A DNA stretch of 64,000 nucleotides from Nonomuraea pusilla (GTDB lineage Bacteria; Actinomycetota; Actinomycetes; Streptosporangiales; Streptosporangiaceae), in contig NZ_FOBF01000026.1 in assembly GCF_900109355.1 (NCBI RefSeq), positions 84,907 through 148,906 of the forward strand, given 5' to 3'. Positions 1-7,180 of this stretch are shown here, piece after piece; within the stretch, counting starts at the first letter, position 1; each line of letters starts with the position of its first letter. Position numbers and translations under genes: made by a program. The notes under the pieces were generated by a model that worked only from the letters and a program-made list of their open reading frames with translations, did not search any database and was not told the DNA's origin.

Positions 1-245
1 CGCCCGACCCGCGGTTCGCCGAGGGGGTCCGCGCGATCGTCGAGGACCTGCGAGGCCGGCAGCGGGCCGGCGAGTTCCCCGCCGACCTCGACCCGGCCGC
101 GCTGGCGGTGGCGCTGTTCGCGATCGCCGCCGCCGGGGCCGCCTTCCCGCAGGTGGTGGCCGCGGTGAGCGGCCTGACGCCCGAGGAGTTCGGCGAGCAC
201 TACGCCACCCAGATGCGCGCGCTGGTCGATCGTCTCTCGGGTTAG
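1..245 (+). CDS. TetR-family regulator, C-terminal fragment (5' end outside window)
   Basis: The open frame enters from the left edge and ends at TAG 243-245. It encodes about 80 residues of helical, Ala-rich sequence that resembles the ligand-binding and dimerisation end of a TetR repressor, with a terminal helix ending in MRALVDRLSG. The DNA-binding domain lies outside the window, so the family call rests only on this C-terminal look. The next gene is convergent, with a 16-base gap. The ligand and target cannot be inferred. Confidence 0.55.
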   Translation, partial: PDPRFAEGVRAIVEDLRGRQRAGEFPADLDPAALAVALFAIAAAGAAFPQVVAAVSGLTPEEFGEHYATQMRALVDRLSG

Positions 246-261
246 AAAGGGCGGAGAGGGG

Positions 262-669
262 TCAGGCTTCGCGGTCGAGGCGGCTCGTGACGAGTTCCAG
301 GACGCGGGCGGCGGTCCGGAGGTCGTCGGCGGGGATGCCGGCGTAGGCGCGGGCGACGACCTGGCCGGTCTCGGCGCGTACGCGGGCGAACAGCTCCTGG
401 CCGGCGGGGGTGACGGCGTGTTCGGTGGTGAGCAGGCCGGCGGTGACCAGGTCGTCCAGGATCTGCCGCACCTGGGCGGGATCGGCGCTGCGCAGGGCTT
501 GGGAGAGCCGCGCGGCCGGCTCCCCGGTGGGTGCGGGATCCGTGGCGGTGGCGGCCAGAGTGAGGGCGATCCAGTGCTGCTTGGTGACGCCCGTGGTGGC
601 CAGGGCACGGACCAGCACGGCCTCGTGCGCGTCCTCGGCCTGACCGACGATCTTCGGGTTCAGCGACAT
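262..669 (-). CDS. MarR-like winged-helix protein
   Basis: A 135-residue protein. Residues about 25-75 hold a predicted winged-helix core (ARLSQALRS, then QVRQILDDLVTAGLL, then a wing TTEHAVTPAGQELF), as in the C-terminal part of MarR-type regulators. The short N-terminal helix is less typical. The ATG at 669 has a good AAGGAG ribosome site. The gene is divergent from the TetR gene at 794 across about 125 bases, so the two may share a regulatory region. No substrate is recognisable; an alternative is a truncated MarR-like protein with only a dimerisation role. Confidence 0.6.
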   Translation of the reverse strand: MSLNPKIVGQAEDAHEAVLVRALATTGVTKQHWIALTLAATATDPAPTGEPAARLSQALRSADPAQVRQILDDLVTAGLLTTEHAVTPAGQELFARVRAETGQVVARAYAGIPADDLRTAARVLELVTSRLDREA

Positions 670-793
670 GACGGCTCCTTAAGAGAAGCGGGGTAGTGGG
701 AAAATTCTGGCACTCGGTCTCGTTTGGTGGCAAGTGTCGAATGGGGCTTGGTCTCCATCGATCCTCGGCGTCGTTTCGGGGTAGGATGCGTCC

Positions 794-1423
794 GTGCTCG
801 ACGAACGTTCCTTGCCGCTGCGCGAGCGCAAGCGGCTCCGCACGCGCCGCACGCTGGCCGAGACGGCGTTGCGCCTGTTCACCGACCACGGGTTCGAGGC
901 CACCACGCTGGAGCGGCTGGTGGAGGAGGCGGAGGTGTCCAAGAGCACCTTCTTCCGCGCCTTCCCCGCCAAGGAGGCCGTGGCGGTCGAGGCCGAGACC
1001 GAGGTGTGGACGGCCTACACCGCCGCGCTGGATCGGGGCCGGCCGGAGGGCGTGGTCCTCGACGTGCTCCGCGACGCCCTCACCGAGGTCGCGGTCGCGC
1101 TCGACCCCGACTGGGACCGGCGCTACGTCGCCACCCGCAGGCTGATCCTCACCGCGCCGGCCCTGCTGGCCTACGTCGACCACTACCGCACGGGCGTCGA
1201 GCGCCAGGTCGTCGCCTGCCTGGCGGGCAAGCTCGGCCTCGACGACGGCGACCTGCGCCTCCAGGTCCTCGCCGAGCTCACCACGACGGCCTGGAGCGTC
1301 GCGGCCCGCGACTGGGTCCGCAACGAGGCCGACGGCGGTCGCGAGCGGCTCGTCCGGCGGCTGCGGGACGCCTTCCGCGCCGTGCCGGCCAGCCTGGACC
1401 TGCGAGCGCCGGGCACCGGCTGA
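794..1423 (+). CDS. TetR-family transcriptional regulator
   Basis: A 209-residue TetR repressor. The helix-turn-helix lies at residues about 15-60, with the typical TRRTLAETALRLFTDHGFEATTLE opening (split here as LAETALRLFTDHGFEATTLE) followed by VSKSTFFRAFPAKEAV. The C-terminal domain is all-helical and ligand-specific, ligand unknown. The GTG start has no ribosome site, but a TAGGAT -10 box ends six bases before it (782-787), so the message may be leaderless. It is divergent from the winged-helix gene at 262-669. It probably controls itself or that neighbour. Confidence 0.8.
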   Translation: MLDERSLPLRERKRLRTRRTLAETALRLFTDHGFEATTLERLVEEAEVSKSTFFRAFPAKEAVAVEAETEVWTAYTAALDRGRPEGVVLDVLRDALTEVAVALDPDWDRRYVATRRLILTAPALLAYVDHYRTGVERQVVACLAGKLGLDDGDLRLQVLAELTTTAWSVAARDWVRNEADGGRERLVRRLRDAFRAVPASLDLRAPGTG

Positions 1424-1426
1424 GGC

Positions 1427-1478
1427 CACGGCACGGCGCCACGGCACGGCACGGCACGGCGCCACGGCACGGCACGGC
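1427..1478. repeat. ACGGC pentamer low-complexity repeat
   Basis: Directly after the TetR stop the sequence is built from ACGGC/GGCAC pentamers, interrupted twice by GCGCC. This looks like slipped-strand expansion. It is non-coding on any convincing reading and could vary between isolates. Confidence 0.85.
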
Positions 1479-1608
1479 GACGCCGACTGCCCCTCGCCGT
1501 CGCCCTGACGTCGTCGTCCCGGCGGGCCGCGTAGGAAGGTCATCAATATTCCGGCGGGCGGCGTATGAATGCCGTCAAGATCCGCCATATCTCGCAATTC
1601 GGGCGATT

Positions 1609-1648
1609 TGCTTGCCGTGTGGCCGCCTGTCCGGGCGGCACGCAAGCA
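1609..1648 (+). promoter_or_regulatory. Long hairpin in the leader of the kdp remnant
   Basis: Arms TGCTTGCCGTG (1609-1619) and CACGCAAGCA (1639-1648) pair with a single bulge, and an inner CCGCC/GGCGG stem extends the hairpin. It sits 20 bases before the first small ORF and just ahead of its GAGGAG ribosome site (about 1658). It could be an attenuator or a protein-binding leader element of the former kdp operon. No U-run follows, so a plain terminator is unlikely. Confidence 0.45.
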
Positions 1649-1668
1649 CACGTCTGCGAGGAGTGGGG

Positions 1669-1752
1669 ATGGCTGACGTCATCTTCGTCGCCCTGACGAT
1701 CGCGATCTTCGCGATCTTCGGGCTGCTGGTGAGGGCGGTGGAACGGCTGTGA
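1669..1752 (+). CDS. 27-residue membrane peptide heading the kdp remnant
   Basis: The ORF encodes one hydrophobic helix (VIFVALTIAIFAIFGLLV) with a short basic tail. The ATG follows a GAGGAGTGGGG ribosome site. Its stop overlaps the GTG start of kdpF (1749). A short single-helix ORF just before kdpF is, as I recall, common in actinobacterial kdp operons; its role there is unknown. Because kdpA is broken, this peptide probably has no partner complex left. Confidence 0.6.
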   Translation: MADVIFVALTIAIFAIFGLLVRAVERL

Positions 1753-1838
1753 GCGCCGTCAACGCCGTCGGTCTGGTCGGCGCAGTCGTACTGGTGATCT
1801 TCATGGTCGCCGCTCTGCTGTTCCCGGAGCGCTTCTAG
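1749..1838 (+). CDS. kdpF: KdpF subunit of the K+-transporting ATPase
   Basis: A 29-residue single-helix protein ending in the KdpF-typical FPERF. KdpF is a small lipid-like stabiliser of the KdpFABC potassium pump in the cytoplasmic membrane. The GTG start overlaps the previous stop, and kdpA begins on the next base after the TAG, so the three ORFs are translationally coupled. Size and terminal motif fit the family. With no kdpB, kdpC or complete kdpA here, it is likely non-functional. Confidence 0.8.
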   Translation: MSAVNAVGLVGAVVLVIFMVAALLFPERF

Positions 1839-2375
1839 ATGGCCGCGCTGTTCATCGCCTCGCTCGTCGCCGCGCTGGTGCTGGTGCACAAGCCGCTCGG
1901 CGACCACATGCACCGCGTCTACGCCGGCGCCAGGCACAGCGCCGTCGAGCGCGCGATCTACCGCCTGCTGGGCGTGCGCCCCGACGTGGAGCAGCGCTGG
2001 GGCGTCTACGCCCGCGGCCTGCTCGCCTTCTCCGCCGTCTCGATCCTCTTCCTGTACGGACTCCAGCGCCTGCAGGACAAGCTGTTCCTGTCGCTCGGCC
2101 TCGGCCCGGTGCCCGACCACATCGCCTGGAACACCGCCGTCAGCTTCGTGACCAACACGAACTGGCAGGCGTACTCCGGCGAGTCCACGATGGGCCATCT
2201 GGTGCAGATGTCGGGCCTGGCGGTGCAGAACTTCGTCTCGGCGGCCGTCGGCATGGCCGTCGCGATCGCCCTCGTACGCGGCTTCGCCCGCAGGGGGTCC
2301 GAGACCATCGGCAACTTCTGGGCCGACCTGGTACGCGGCACGATCCGCATCCTGCTGCCCATCGCCCTTGATTAG
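1839..2375 (+). pseudogene. kdpA: kdpA remnant: N-terminal third of the K+ channel subunit
   Basis: The 178-residue frame matches the start of KdpA: a membrane helix, HKPLGDHMHRVY, and the first selectivity-filter segment SFVTNTNWQAYSGESTM. KdpA is normally about 550 residues. Here homology stops within RILLPIAL, followed by an abrupt Asp and TAG in AT-richer sequence. No kdpA, B, C or D/E sequence follows; the ars-type operon starts within 120 bases. I infer a deletion or insertion junction near 2365, so the product cannot form a K+ channel. A sequencing artefact is less likely because the downstream genes are unrelated. Confidence 0.85.
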
Positions 2376-2405
2376 AAGGTTGTCTATGTAGCATGCTGGG
2401 CGTGC

Positions 2406-2427
2406 TGCTTAGATGTTCTTCTAAGCA
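2406..2427. promoter_or_regulatory. Palindromic operator of the arsenic-type operon
   Basis: TGCTTAGA-N6-TCTAAGCA is a perfect 8-base inverted repeat located about 70 bases before the flavoprotein start. A weak promoter (TTGATT 2368-2373, TAGCAT 2389-2394) precedes it. The core TTAGA-N6-TCTAA reappears with one change just before arsR (5311-5326). The two sites are the natural candidates for ArsR binding. Confidence 0.65.
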
Positions 2428-2495
2428 AAGTGTGGGGCAGGTAACAGTGCGCCGTCCTTCGGGTGCGGGCATGGAGGATCGTGAGGAGAACCGTC

Positions 2496-3899
2496 ATGAG
2501 TGGATGCTGCGGCCCGGTCACCACGAACACGACCGCCGTCGAGCCGGAGCCGGGCAGGCAGGCGTCCCGTCCAGGGGACCTGCCCGTCGTGGTGGTCGGG
2601 GCCGGTCCCGTCGGGCTGGCCGCCGCCGCCCACCTCGCCGAACGCGGCCTGGACTTCCTCGTCCTGGAGGCCGGGGACCGCGCCGGGGCGTCGATCGCGC
2701 GCTGGGGTCACGTCCGGGTGTTCAGCCCGTGGACGTACGACATCGACGCCGCCGCCCGCCGCCTGCTGGAGGCGTCCGGCTGGCAGGCGCCCGACCCCGA
2801 GTGGCTGCCCACCGGGGCCGAGCTGGTCGAGGAGTACCTCGCGCCCCTGGCCGCGCTGTTCGGCGAGAGGGTGCGGTTCGGGGCGAAGGTGAGCGCGATC
2901 AGCCGCCTCGGCCACGACCGGGTCCGCACCGCCGGACGCGAGCAGGCGCCCTTCGTCGTCAGGCTCGCCGGCGGCGGGGAACTGCACGCCCGCGCCGTCG
3001 TCGACGCCTCCGGCACGTACGACACCCCCAACGTCCTCGGCGCGAGCGGGCTGCCCGCGTACGGCGAGGCCGAGGCGGGCGACCTGATCGACCACGCCCT
3101 GCCGGACGTCCTCGGCGCCGACCGCGACCGCTACGAGGGCAGGCACGTCCTGGTGGTGGGCGCCGGGCACTCGGCCGCCACCACCCTGCTCGCCCTCGCC
3201 CAGCTCGACGACACGCCGGTCACCTGGGCGATCAGGGCCGCCGGCGCGACCCGCGCCTACGGCGGCGGCGACGCAGACGCCCTGCCCGCGCGCGGCGCGC
3301 TCGGCACCCGCCTGCACGCCCTCGTCACCGCCGGACGGATCCGCCTGGTGACCGGCTTCTTCACCCACGCGGTGGAACGCGACGGCGAGCGGGTACGGGT
3401 CGTCAGCCGCGACCCGTCCGGCGCGGAGCAGAGCGTGACCGCCGACCGGGTCGTGGCCGCGACCGGCTTCCGCCCCGACCACGCCATCGCCGCCGAGCTG
3501 CGGCTCGACCTCGACCCGATCCTCGGCTCCACCCGCGCGCTCGCCCCGCTCATCGACCCGAACCACCACTCCTGCGGCACGGTCCCGCCGCACGGCGCCG
3601 ACGAGCTGGCCCATCCCGAGCCCGGCTACTACGCCATCGGCGTCAAGAGCTACGGCCGCGCCCCCACCTTCCTGCTGGCCACCGGCTACGAGCAGGCCCG
3701 CTCCGTCGTCGCCGCCCTGGCCGGGGACTGGGAGGCGGCCCGCGAGGTCCGCCTCGACCTGCCCGAGACCGGGGTGTGCTCCTCCGGCCTCGCCGAGGCG
3801 CAGGAGCAGCGCGTCGGCCTGGCCACCGGGATCAGCGGCGGCCTGCTGTCCACGCCTCTGCCGGTGGCCTCCACGACGGGCGGAGGCTGCTGCGGCTGA
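2496..3899 (+). CDS. arsO: ArsO-like flavin-dependent monooxygenase/oxidoreductase
   Basis: A 467-residue FAD/NAD(P)H flavoprotein. The FAD-binding GAGPVG lies at residues 35-40 and a second dinucleotide motif, VLVVGAGHSAATT, near residue 220, the layout of FMO-like enzymes. Cys pairs flank the protein (SGCCG at the N-terminus, GGCCG at the C-terminus), which could bind arsenic or another soft metal. The ATG at 2496 has a GAGGAG site; an upstream GTG at 2463 is less likely. It leads the operon with an MFS exporter and arsR. ArsO proteins occur in actinobacterial ars operons, but the exact substrate is not settled; oxidation of an arsenical is inference. Confidence 0.75.
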   Translation: MSGCCGPVTTNTTAVEPEPGRQASRPGDLPVVVVGAGPVGLAAAAHLAERGLDFLVLEAGDRAGASIARWGHVRVFSPWTYDIDAAARRLLEASGWQAPDPEWLPTGAELVEEYLAPLAALFGERVRFGAKVSAISRLGHDRVRTAGREQAPFVVRLAGGGELHARAVVDASGTYDTPNVLGASGLPAYGEAEAGDLIDHALPDVLGADRDRYEGRHVLVVGAGHSAATTLLALAQLDDTPVTWAIRAAGATRAYGGGDADALPARGALGTRLHALVTAGRIRLVTGFFTHAVERDGERVRVVSRDPSGAEQSVTADRVVAATGFRPDHAIAAELRLDLDPILGSTRALAPLIDPNHHSCGTVPPHGADELAHPEPGYYAIGVKSYGRAPTFLLATGYEQARSVVAALAGDWEAAREVRLDLPETGVCSSGLAEAQEQRVGLATGISGGLLSTPLPVASTTGGGCCG

Positions 3900-3933
3900 C
3901 ACGTCCACCTACGACGATCACAGGGAGGCCCGC

Positions 3934-3996
3934 ATGGCGGACGCTCACGGGGCGCGGCTCGCCCGGCCGCTGGTCACCCGGGGTGCGGGCTCGTGA
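3934..3996 (+). CDS. 20-residue leader ORF coupled to the MFS exporter
   Basis: An ATG with a strong GGGAGG site opens a short basic ORF (MADAHGARLARPLVTRGAGS) whose TGA overlaps the GTG of the MFS gene as GTGA. The exporter's GTG has no good ribosome site of its own, so translation probably arrives by coupling. The peptide itself need not be functional. An alternative reading is a simple spacer with a chance ORF. Confidence 0.45.
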   Translation: MADAHGARLARPLVTRGAGS

Positions 3997-5348
3997 GCGC
4001 CGCCCGGCCCGGCCCGGTCTCCGCCCTCCCCGCAGAGGGCGGAGACCGGCGTCGTCGGCTACGAGGGCTTGGCCGTTTCACGCAGGAACGGCGGGTGGTG
4101 GCCGCCCTGGCCGTCACCCAGACCGTCGGGTTCGGCGTCCTGTACTACGTCTTCTCGGTCCTGCTCGACCCCATGGCCCGCGACCTGCGGGCCTCTGCCT
4201 CCCAGGTGGCGCTCGCGCTGACGCTGTCGGTGCTCGTGTCCGCCCTGTGCGCGCCGTTCGCGGGCCGCTGGCTGGACGCCCGCGGCGGCCGGCTGCTGAT
4301 GACCGCGGGCTCGGTGCTGGGCACGCTCGCCCTGCTCGCGTGGTCCAGGGTCGAGAACGTCGTCCAGCTCTACGCCGTGTTCGCGGCGGTCGGCGTCGCC
4401 TCCGCCATGGTGCTGTACGAGGCGGCGTTCGCCGTCATCGTCGCCCGGTTCTCCGGGCGGGGCCGCGCGTCCGCGCTGCTCGCCGTGATGGTCGTGGCGG
4501 GGTTCGCGTCCTCGATCTTCCTGCCGCTCGCGGGCGTGCTCGTCCAGGCGCACGGCTGGCGGCAGGCCCTCGTGATCCTCGCGGCGCTGTACGGCGCGAC
4601 GGCGATCCCGCTGCACGCCGTGGCCCTGCGCCGGTCCCGATCCGCCCCCGAGGCGGGCCTCGGAGGCAGCGACGACCCGGGTCAGGCGGATCAGGCGGGC
4701 CGGACGGACGGCGTGGCCGGCGTGGCCGGCGGCGGCCGGGCCACGCTGGTGCGCGCCGCGACCCGCCAGGCGGCGTTCTGGCTGCTGACCGTCGCCTTCA
4801 CGCTCCACAACGCGGCCACCGCGACCTTCTCCGTGCTGCTGGTCACCTACCTCGTCCACCTCGGTCACCCGCCGCTGCTGGCGGCGACCGTGGCCGGGAC
4901 GCTCGGGATCCTGTCCGTCACCGGCCGCCTGGTCATCACCGGCTTGCAGAGCCGCCTGCCCACGGCGCTCGCCGCCGCCGCCGTCTTCACCCTCCAGGCG
5001 CTGGCGGCGGTGCTGCTGCCGCTGACAGGGGCGGGCGTCGCGGGGGCGGTCACGGCGGTGCTGCTGTTCGGGCTCGGCTTCGGCGTCGGCGCCCTGACCA
5101 AGCCGCACCTCCTGGCCGAACGGTACGGCACCGTCGCCTTCGCCAGCCTGTCCGGCCGGATCGCGCTGCCCGCGACGCTGGCCAAGGCCGGGGCGCCCGC
5201 GGCGGCGCTGGCCGTCGCCCTCACGGCCGGGTACGGCTGGGTGATGGCCGCGGTCACGCTCGCCTGCCTGGTCGCCGCCGCGACACTGGTGGCCTACCAC
5301 CGCGTATCATTTAGACGGCCATCGAACCATGGGGAGGCGCCGGCATGA
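3993..5348 (+). CDS. MFS exporter of the arsenic-type operon
   Basis: A 451-residue major facilitator permease with 12 predicted helices and a central hydrophilic loop at about residues 215-250. The conserved loop after helix 2 is seen as GRWLDARGGR. It lies between the flavoprotein and arsR and overlaps arsR by ATGA, so all three are one transcript. There is no arsB, ACR3 or arsC here, so this permease is the likely efflux route for the (organo)arsenical or oxidised product. That substrate is inferred from context only. Confidence 0.75.
   Translation: MSAARPGPVSALPAEGGDRRRRLRGLGRFTQERRVVAALAVTQTVGFGVLYYVFSVLLDPMARDLRASASQVALALTLSVLVSALCAPFAGRWLDARGGRLLMTAGSVLGTLALLAWSRVENVVQLYAVFAAVGVASAMVLYEAAFAVIVARFSGRGRASALLAVMVVAGFASSIFLPLAGVLVQAHGWRQALVILAALYGATAIPLHAVALRRSRSAPEAGLGGSDDPGQADQAGRTDGVAGVAGGGRATLVRAATRQAAFWLLTVAFTLHNAATATFSVLLVTYLVHLGHPPLLAATVAGTLGILSVTGRLVITGLQSRLPTALAAAAVFTLQALAAVLLPLTGAGVAGAVTAVLLFGLGFGVGALTKPHLLAERYGTVAFASLSGRIALPATLAKAGAPAAALAVALTAGYGWVMAAVTLACLVAAATLVAYHRVSFRRPSNHGEAPA
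5311..5326. promoter_or_regulatory. Second ArsR-type operator before arsR
   Basis: TTAGA-N6-TCGAA has the same spacing and one mismatch from the core of the palindrome at 2406-2427. It abuts a TATCAT -10-like box (5305-5310), inside the end of the exporter gene and about 20 bases before the arsR ATG. This suggests an internal autoregulated arsR promoter. Confidence 0.5.
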
Positions 5349-5719
5349 CCACGACGACGACCCCGCCGGTCGCCGAGGCGGCGGCCTGCTGCGCGCCGAT
5401 CGCCCGGCAGCCGCTGGCCGAGCCCGACGCGGCCGAGCTGGCCGCCCTGCTCAAGGCCGTCGCCGACCCCGTACGGCTGCGGCTGCTGTCCATGATCGGC
5501 TCGCACGCCGGGGGTGAGGTGTGCGTGTGCGACCTCACCGCCGCCTTCGACCTGACCGCGCCCACCATCAGCCACCACCTGAAGGTGCTGCGCACCGCCG
5601 GGCTCATCGACGGCGAACGCCGCGGCACCTGGGTGTACTACCGCATCGTCCCTGAGCAGGTGGCCCGACTCGGAGCCCTGTTCACGCCGCTCGCCGGCCC
5701 TTCCACCGCCAGGACGTGA
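5345..5719 (+). CDS. arsR: ArsR-family As(III)-responsive repressor
   Basis: A 124-residue ArsR/SmtB winged-helix repressor. It carries the metal-binding CVCDLT sequence (GGEVCVCDLTAAF, residues about 56-68) on the DNA-recognition region, and a recognition helix TAPTISHHLKVL. An extra Cys pair near residue 16 may supply further thiol ligands. It binds operator DNA without metal and releases on As(III)/Sb(III), which is well established for CVC-type ArsR proteins. It is last in the operon, overlapping the exporter stop as ATGA. A TATCAT box and operator-like site just upstream suggest separate autoregulation. Confidence 0.9.
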   Translation: MTTTTTPPVAEAAACCAPIARQPLAEPDAAELAALLKAVADPVRLRLLSMIGSHAGGEVCVCDLTAAFDLTAPTISHHLKVLRTAGLIDGERRGTWVYYRIVPEQVARLGALFTPLAGPSTART

Positions 5720-5774
5720 GGCTTACGCTGAGCTTCTCCCTGTCCACGTCCTGATCCCGTATCCGGGGGGTCGC

Positions 5775-6371
5775 GTGTCCGATGACGTCGCCGCATCCCA
5801 GCCGCTGCCCCTCGCCCGCGGCACTGCCGAGGAGGTGGCGGTCGAGGAACGGCGACGGCACCGGGCCTCCGCGTTGGCGCCGCTGATCGGGGCGGGGCTC
5901 GCCGCGGTCAAGGCGACCCTTTCCTGGGGCTGGGTGGGCGCCGCCGGAATCGCCGGCACCGCCCTGATCGCCCTGACGCTCGTCGTCGCCACCAGGAAGA
6001 TCGCGGCCGTCCGGCTCCGTGCCGCGTCCGGCGCTCCTTCCGCGTTCGCCGTCGTCTTCGAACCGTTGGACCCCGCCGACTACCGGCGTTTCGGGGCCAG
6101 GCAGTGGCGGAGGCGGTCGTGCCGGGCGCTGCTGGTGATCGACGGCGGCCGGCTGGCCTTCCGGCCCGGTGAGCGTGGCCGCCGCGAGGGCTGGAGGGAC
6201 TTCTCCGTGCCGCTCACCGGCGTTCGTTCCGTCGTCGTGCGTCCGTCCCGGGTCACGCGCCCGGTGACGATGGCGTTCGTCGAGTTGGAGGGCGGTGGCG
6301 TGCTCTGCTTCCGCGCTCTCGACCGCGGCTCGTCCCTGGTCGCGGCGCTGCGTGAGGCGGGAGCCGGTTGA
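5775..6371 (+). CDS. Membrane protein with two hydrophobic segments and a cytosolic beta domain, unknown function
   Basis: A 198-residue protein starting at GTG after a G-rich site. Residues about 35-80 hold two hydrophobic stretches (LAPLIGAGLAAVKATLSW and an Ala/Leu-rich helix). The rest is polar, with alternating beta-like strands (ALLVIDGGRLAFRPG, VRSVVVRPSRVTRPV) reminiscent of bacterial PH-like domains anchored to the membrane. No catalytic motif is visible. It lies alone between arsR and the HNH nuclease, in the same direction. Confidence 0.55.
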   Translation: MSDDVAASQPLPLARGTAEEVAVEERRRHRASALAPLIGAGLAAVKATLSWGWVGAAGIAGTALIALTLVVATRKIAAVRLRAASGAPSAFAVVFEPLDPADYRRFGARQWRRRSCRALLVIDGGRLAFRPGERGRREGWRDFSVPLTGVRSVVVRPSRVTRPVTMAFVELEGGGVLCFRALDRGSSLVAALREAGAG

Positions 6372-6447
6372 GGCGCGGGGAGGCCGTCCACGGGGACGGC
6401 TGAATATCGTCGGCGGAGGCGGGGATGCCGGGGGTATGGGTGGAACC

Positions 6448-7098
6448 ATGATCTTCCAGCGGGTGTCCCGCGTCGCCGTTCTCGCTCTCCTGGTCGTCCC
6501 GGTCGTCGCCGTCCTCGCCGCCCCGCCCGCGGCGGCCGAGCCGCGCGGCCGCTCGCAGGCCCAGGCCGCGGCGTCGGCCCGTCGCATGCTGGCGCAGCTC
6601 AAGGTCGCCAGGCCGTTATCCATCCGCGGCTACACCCGCGACCGGTTCCAGCCCCGTTGGGGGAGGTACAAGGGCAGGTGCGACGCGCGCGAGGCGGTGC
6701 TGGCCCGCGACGGGCGGCGGGTGCGCCGCAACGCCTCCTGCCACCCGGTGAAGGGAGTCTGGTACAGCCCGTACGACGGCAAGTGGCTGAAGAGTGAGAA
6801 GTACGTGGACGTGGACCACGTCGTGCCGCTCGCCTACGCCTGGCGGTCGGGGGCGAAGCGGTGGAGCAAGGCGAAGCGGCACGCCTTCGCCAACGACCTC
6901 ACCCGTCCCGAGCTGGTCACGGTCAGCCATTCGGCGAACATCGCGAAGGGCGGCCAGGGCCCGCAGAGCTGGCGTCCGCAGCGCCGCGCCTACTGGTGCC
7001 GGTACGCCGTCTCGTGGATCACCGTGAAGCGCCACTACCGCCTGTTCGTGACGAGGAAGGAGAAGGTCGCCCTGCTCAACATGCTGCGTACCTGCTGA
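6448..7098 (+). CDS. Secreted HNH endonuclease (DUF1524/GmrSD C-terminal-like)
   Basis: A 216-residue exported nuclease. The signal peptide is at residues 1-30 (VAVLALLVVPVVAVLAAPPA, cleavage near AAAEP). The HNH core has VDHVVPLAYAWRSG, with the metal/catalytic DH pair, then FANDLTRPELVTVS and ANIAKGGQGPQSW, the order of the DUF1524 family. Four Cys residues in the mature part suggest disulfides (RCDAR, ASCHP, WCRY, RTC). The start could be ATG 6436, four residues earlier. Family members are secreted nucleases in actinomycetes, plausibly for nutrient recovery or competition. Confidence 0.85.
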   Translation: MIFQRVSRVAVLALLVVPVVAVLAAPPAAAEPRGRSQAQAAASARRMLAQLKVARPLSIRGYTRDRFQPRWGRYKGRCDAREAVLARDGRRVRRNASCHPVKGVWYSPYDGKWLKSEKYVDVDHVVPLAYAWRSGAKRWSKAKRHAFANDLTRPELVTVSHSANIAKGGQGPQSWRPQRRAYWCRYAVSWITVKRHYRLFVTRKEKVALLNMLRTC

Positions 7099-7102
7099 GA
7101 GG

Positions 7103-7164
7103 TTGACGATCCGGACTGTGGTCCGGTAGTTTTCGTGCCGTCCGAACAATCGGACCGTAGTCCA
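7103..7164 (+). promoter_or_regulatory. Promoter with duplicated CGGAC-N4-GTCC operator
   Basis: TTGACG (7103-7108) and TAGTTT (7127-7132) are 18 bases apart. The spacer is almost filled by the perfect palindrome CCGGAC-TGTG-GTCCGG (7111-7126). A second copy, GGAC-CGTA-GTCC, lies at 7152-7163, its centre 39 bases downstream, before the ribosome site. Two matching sites placed over the promoter and early transcript imply tight repression by a dimeric regulator, probably TetR-type. Confidence 0.75.
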
Positions 7165-7180
7165 CTTATGGAGGCGGCGC

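Noticed and set aside
1427..1478. Pentamer repeat as a CRISPR or origin iteron
   Set aside because: Units are only five bases, without spacers, rep gene or AT-rich zone.
242..1651. Long minus-strand open frame of about 470 codons
   Set aside because: It runs opposite to a clear winged-helix and TetR pair, has extreme Arg/Gly/Ala composition and no ribosome site. It is a GC-bias shadow.
2393..5314. 970-codon plus-strand frame through the ars genes
   Set aside because: Composition is almost only Arg, Gly, Pro and Ala, and it crosses the real flavoprotein and MFS frames. GC shadow.
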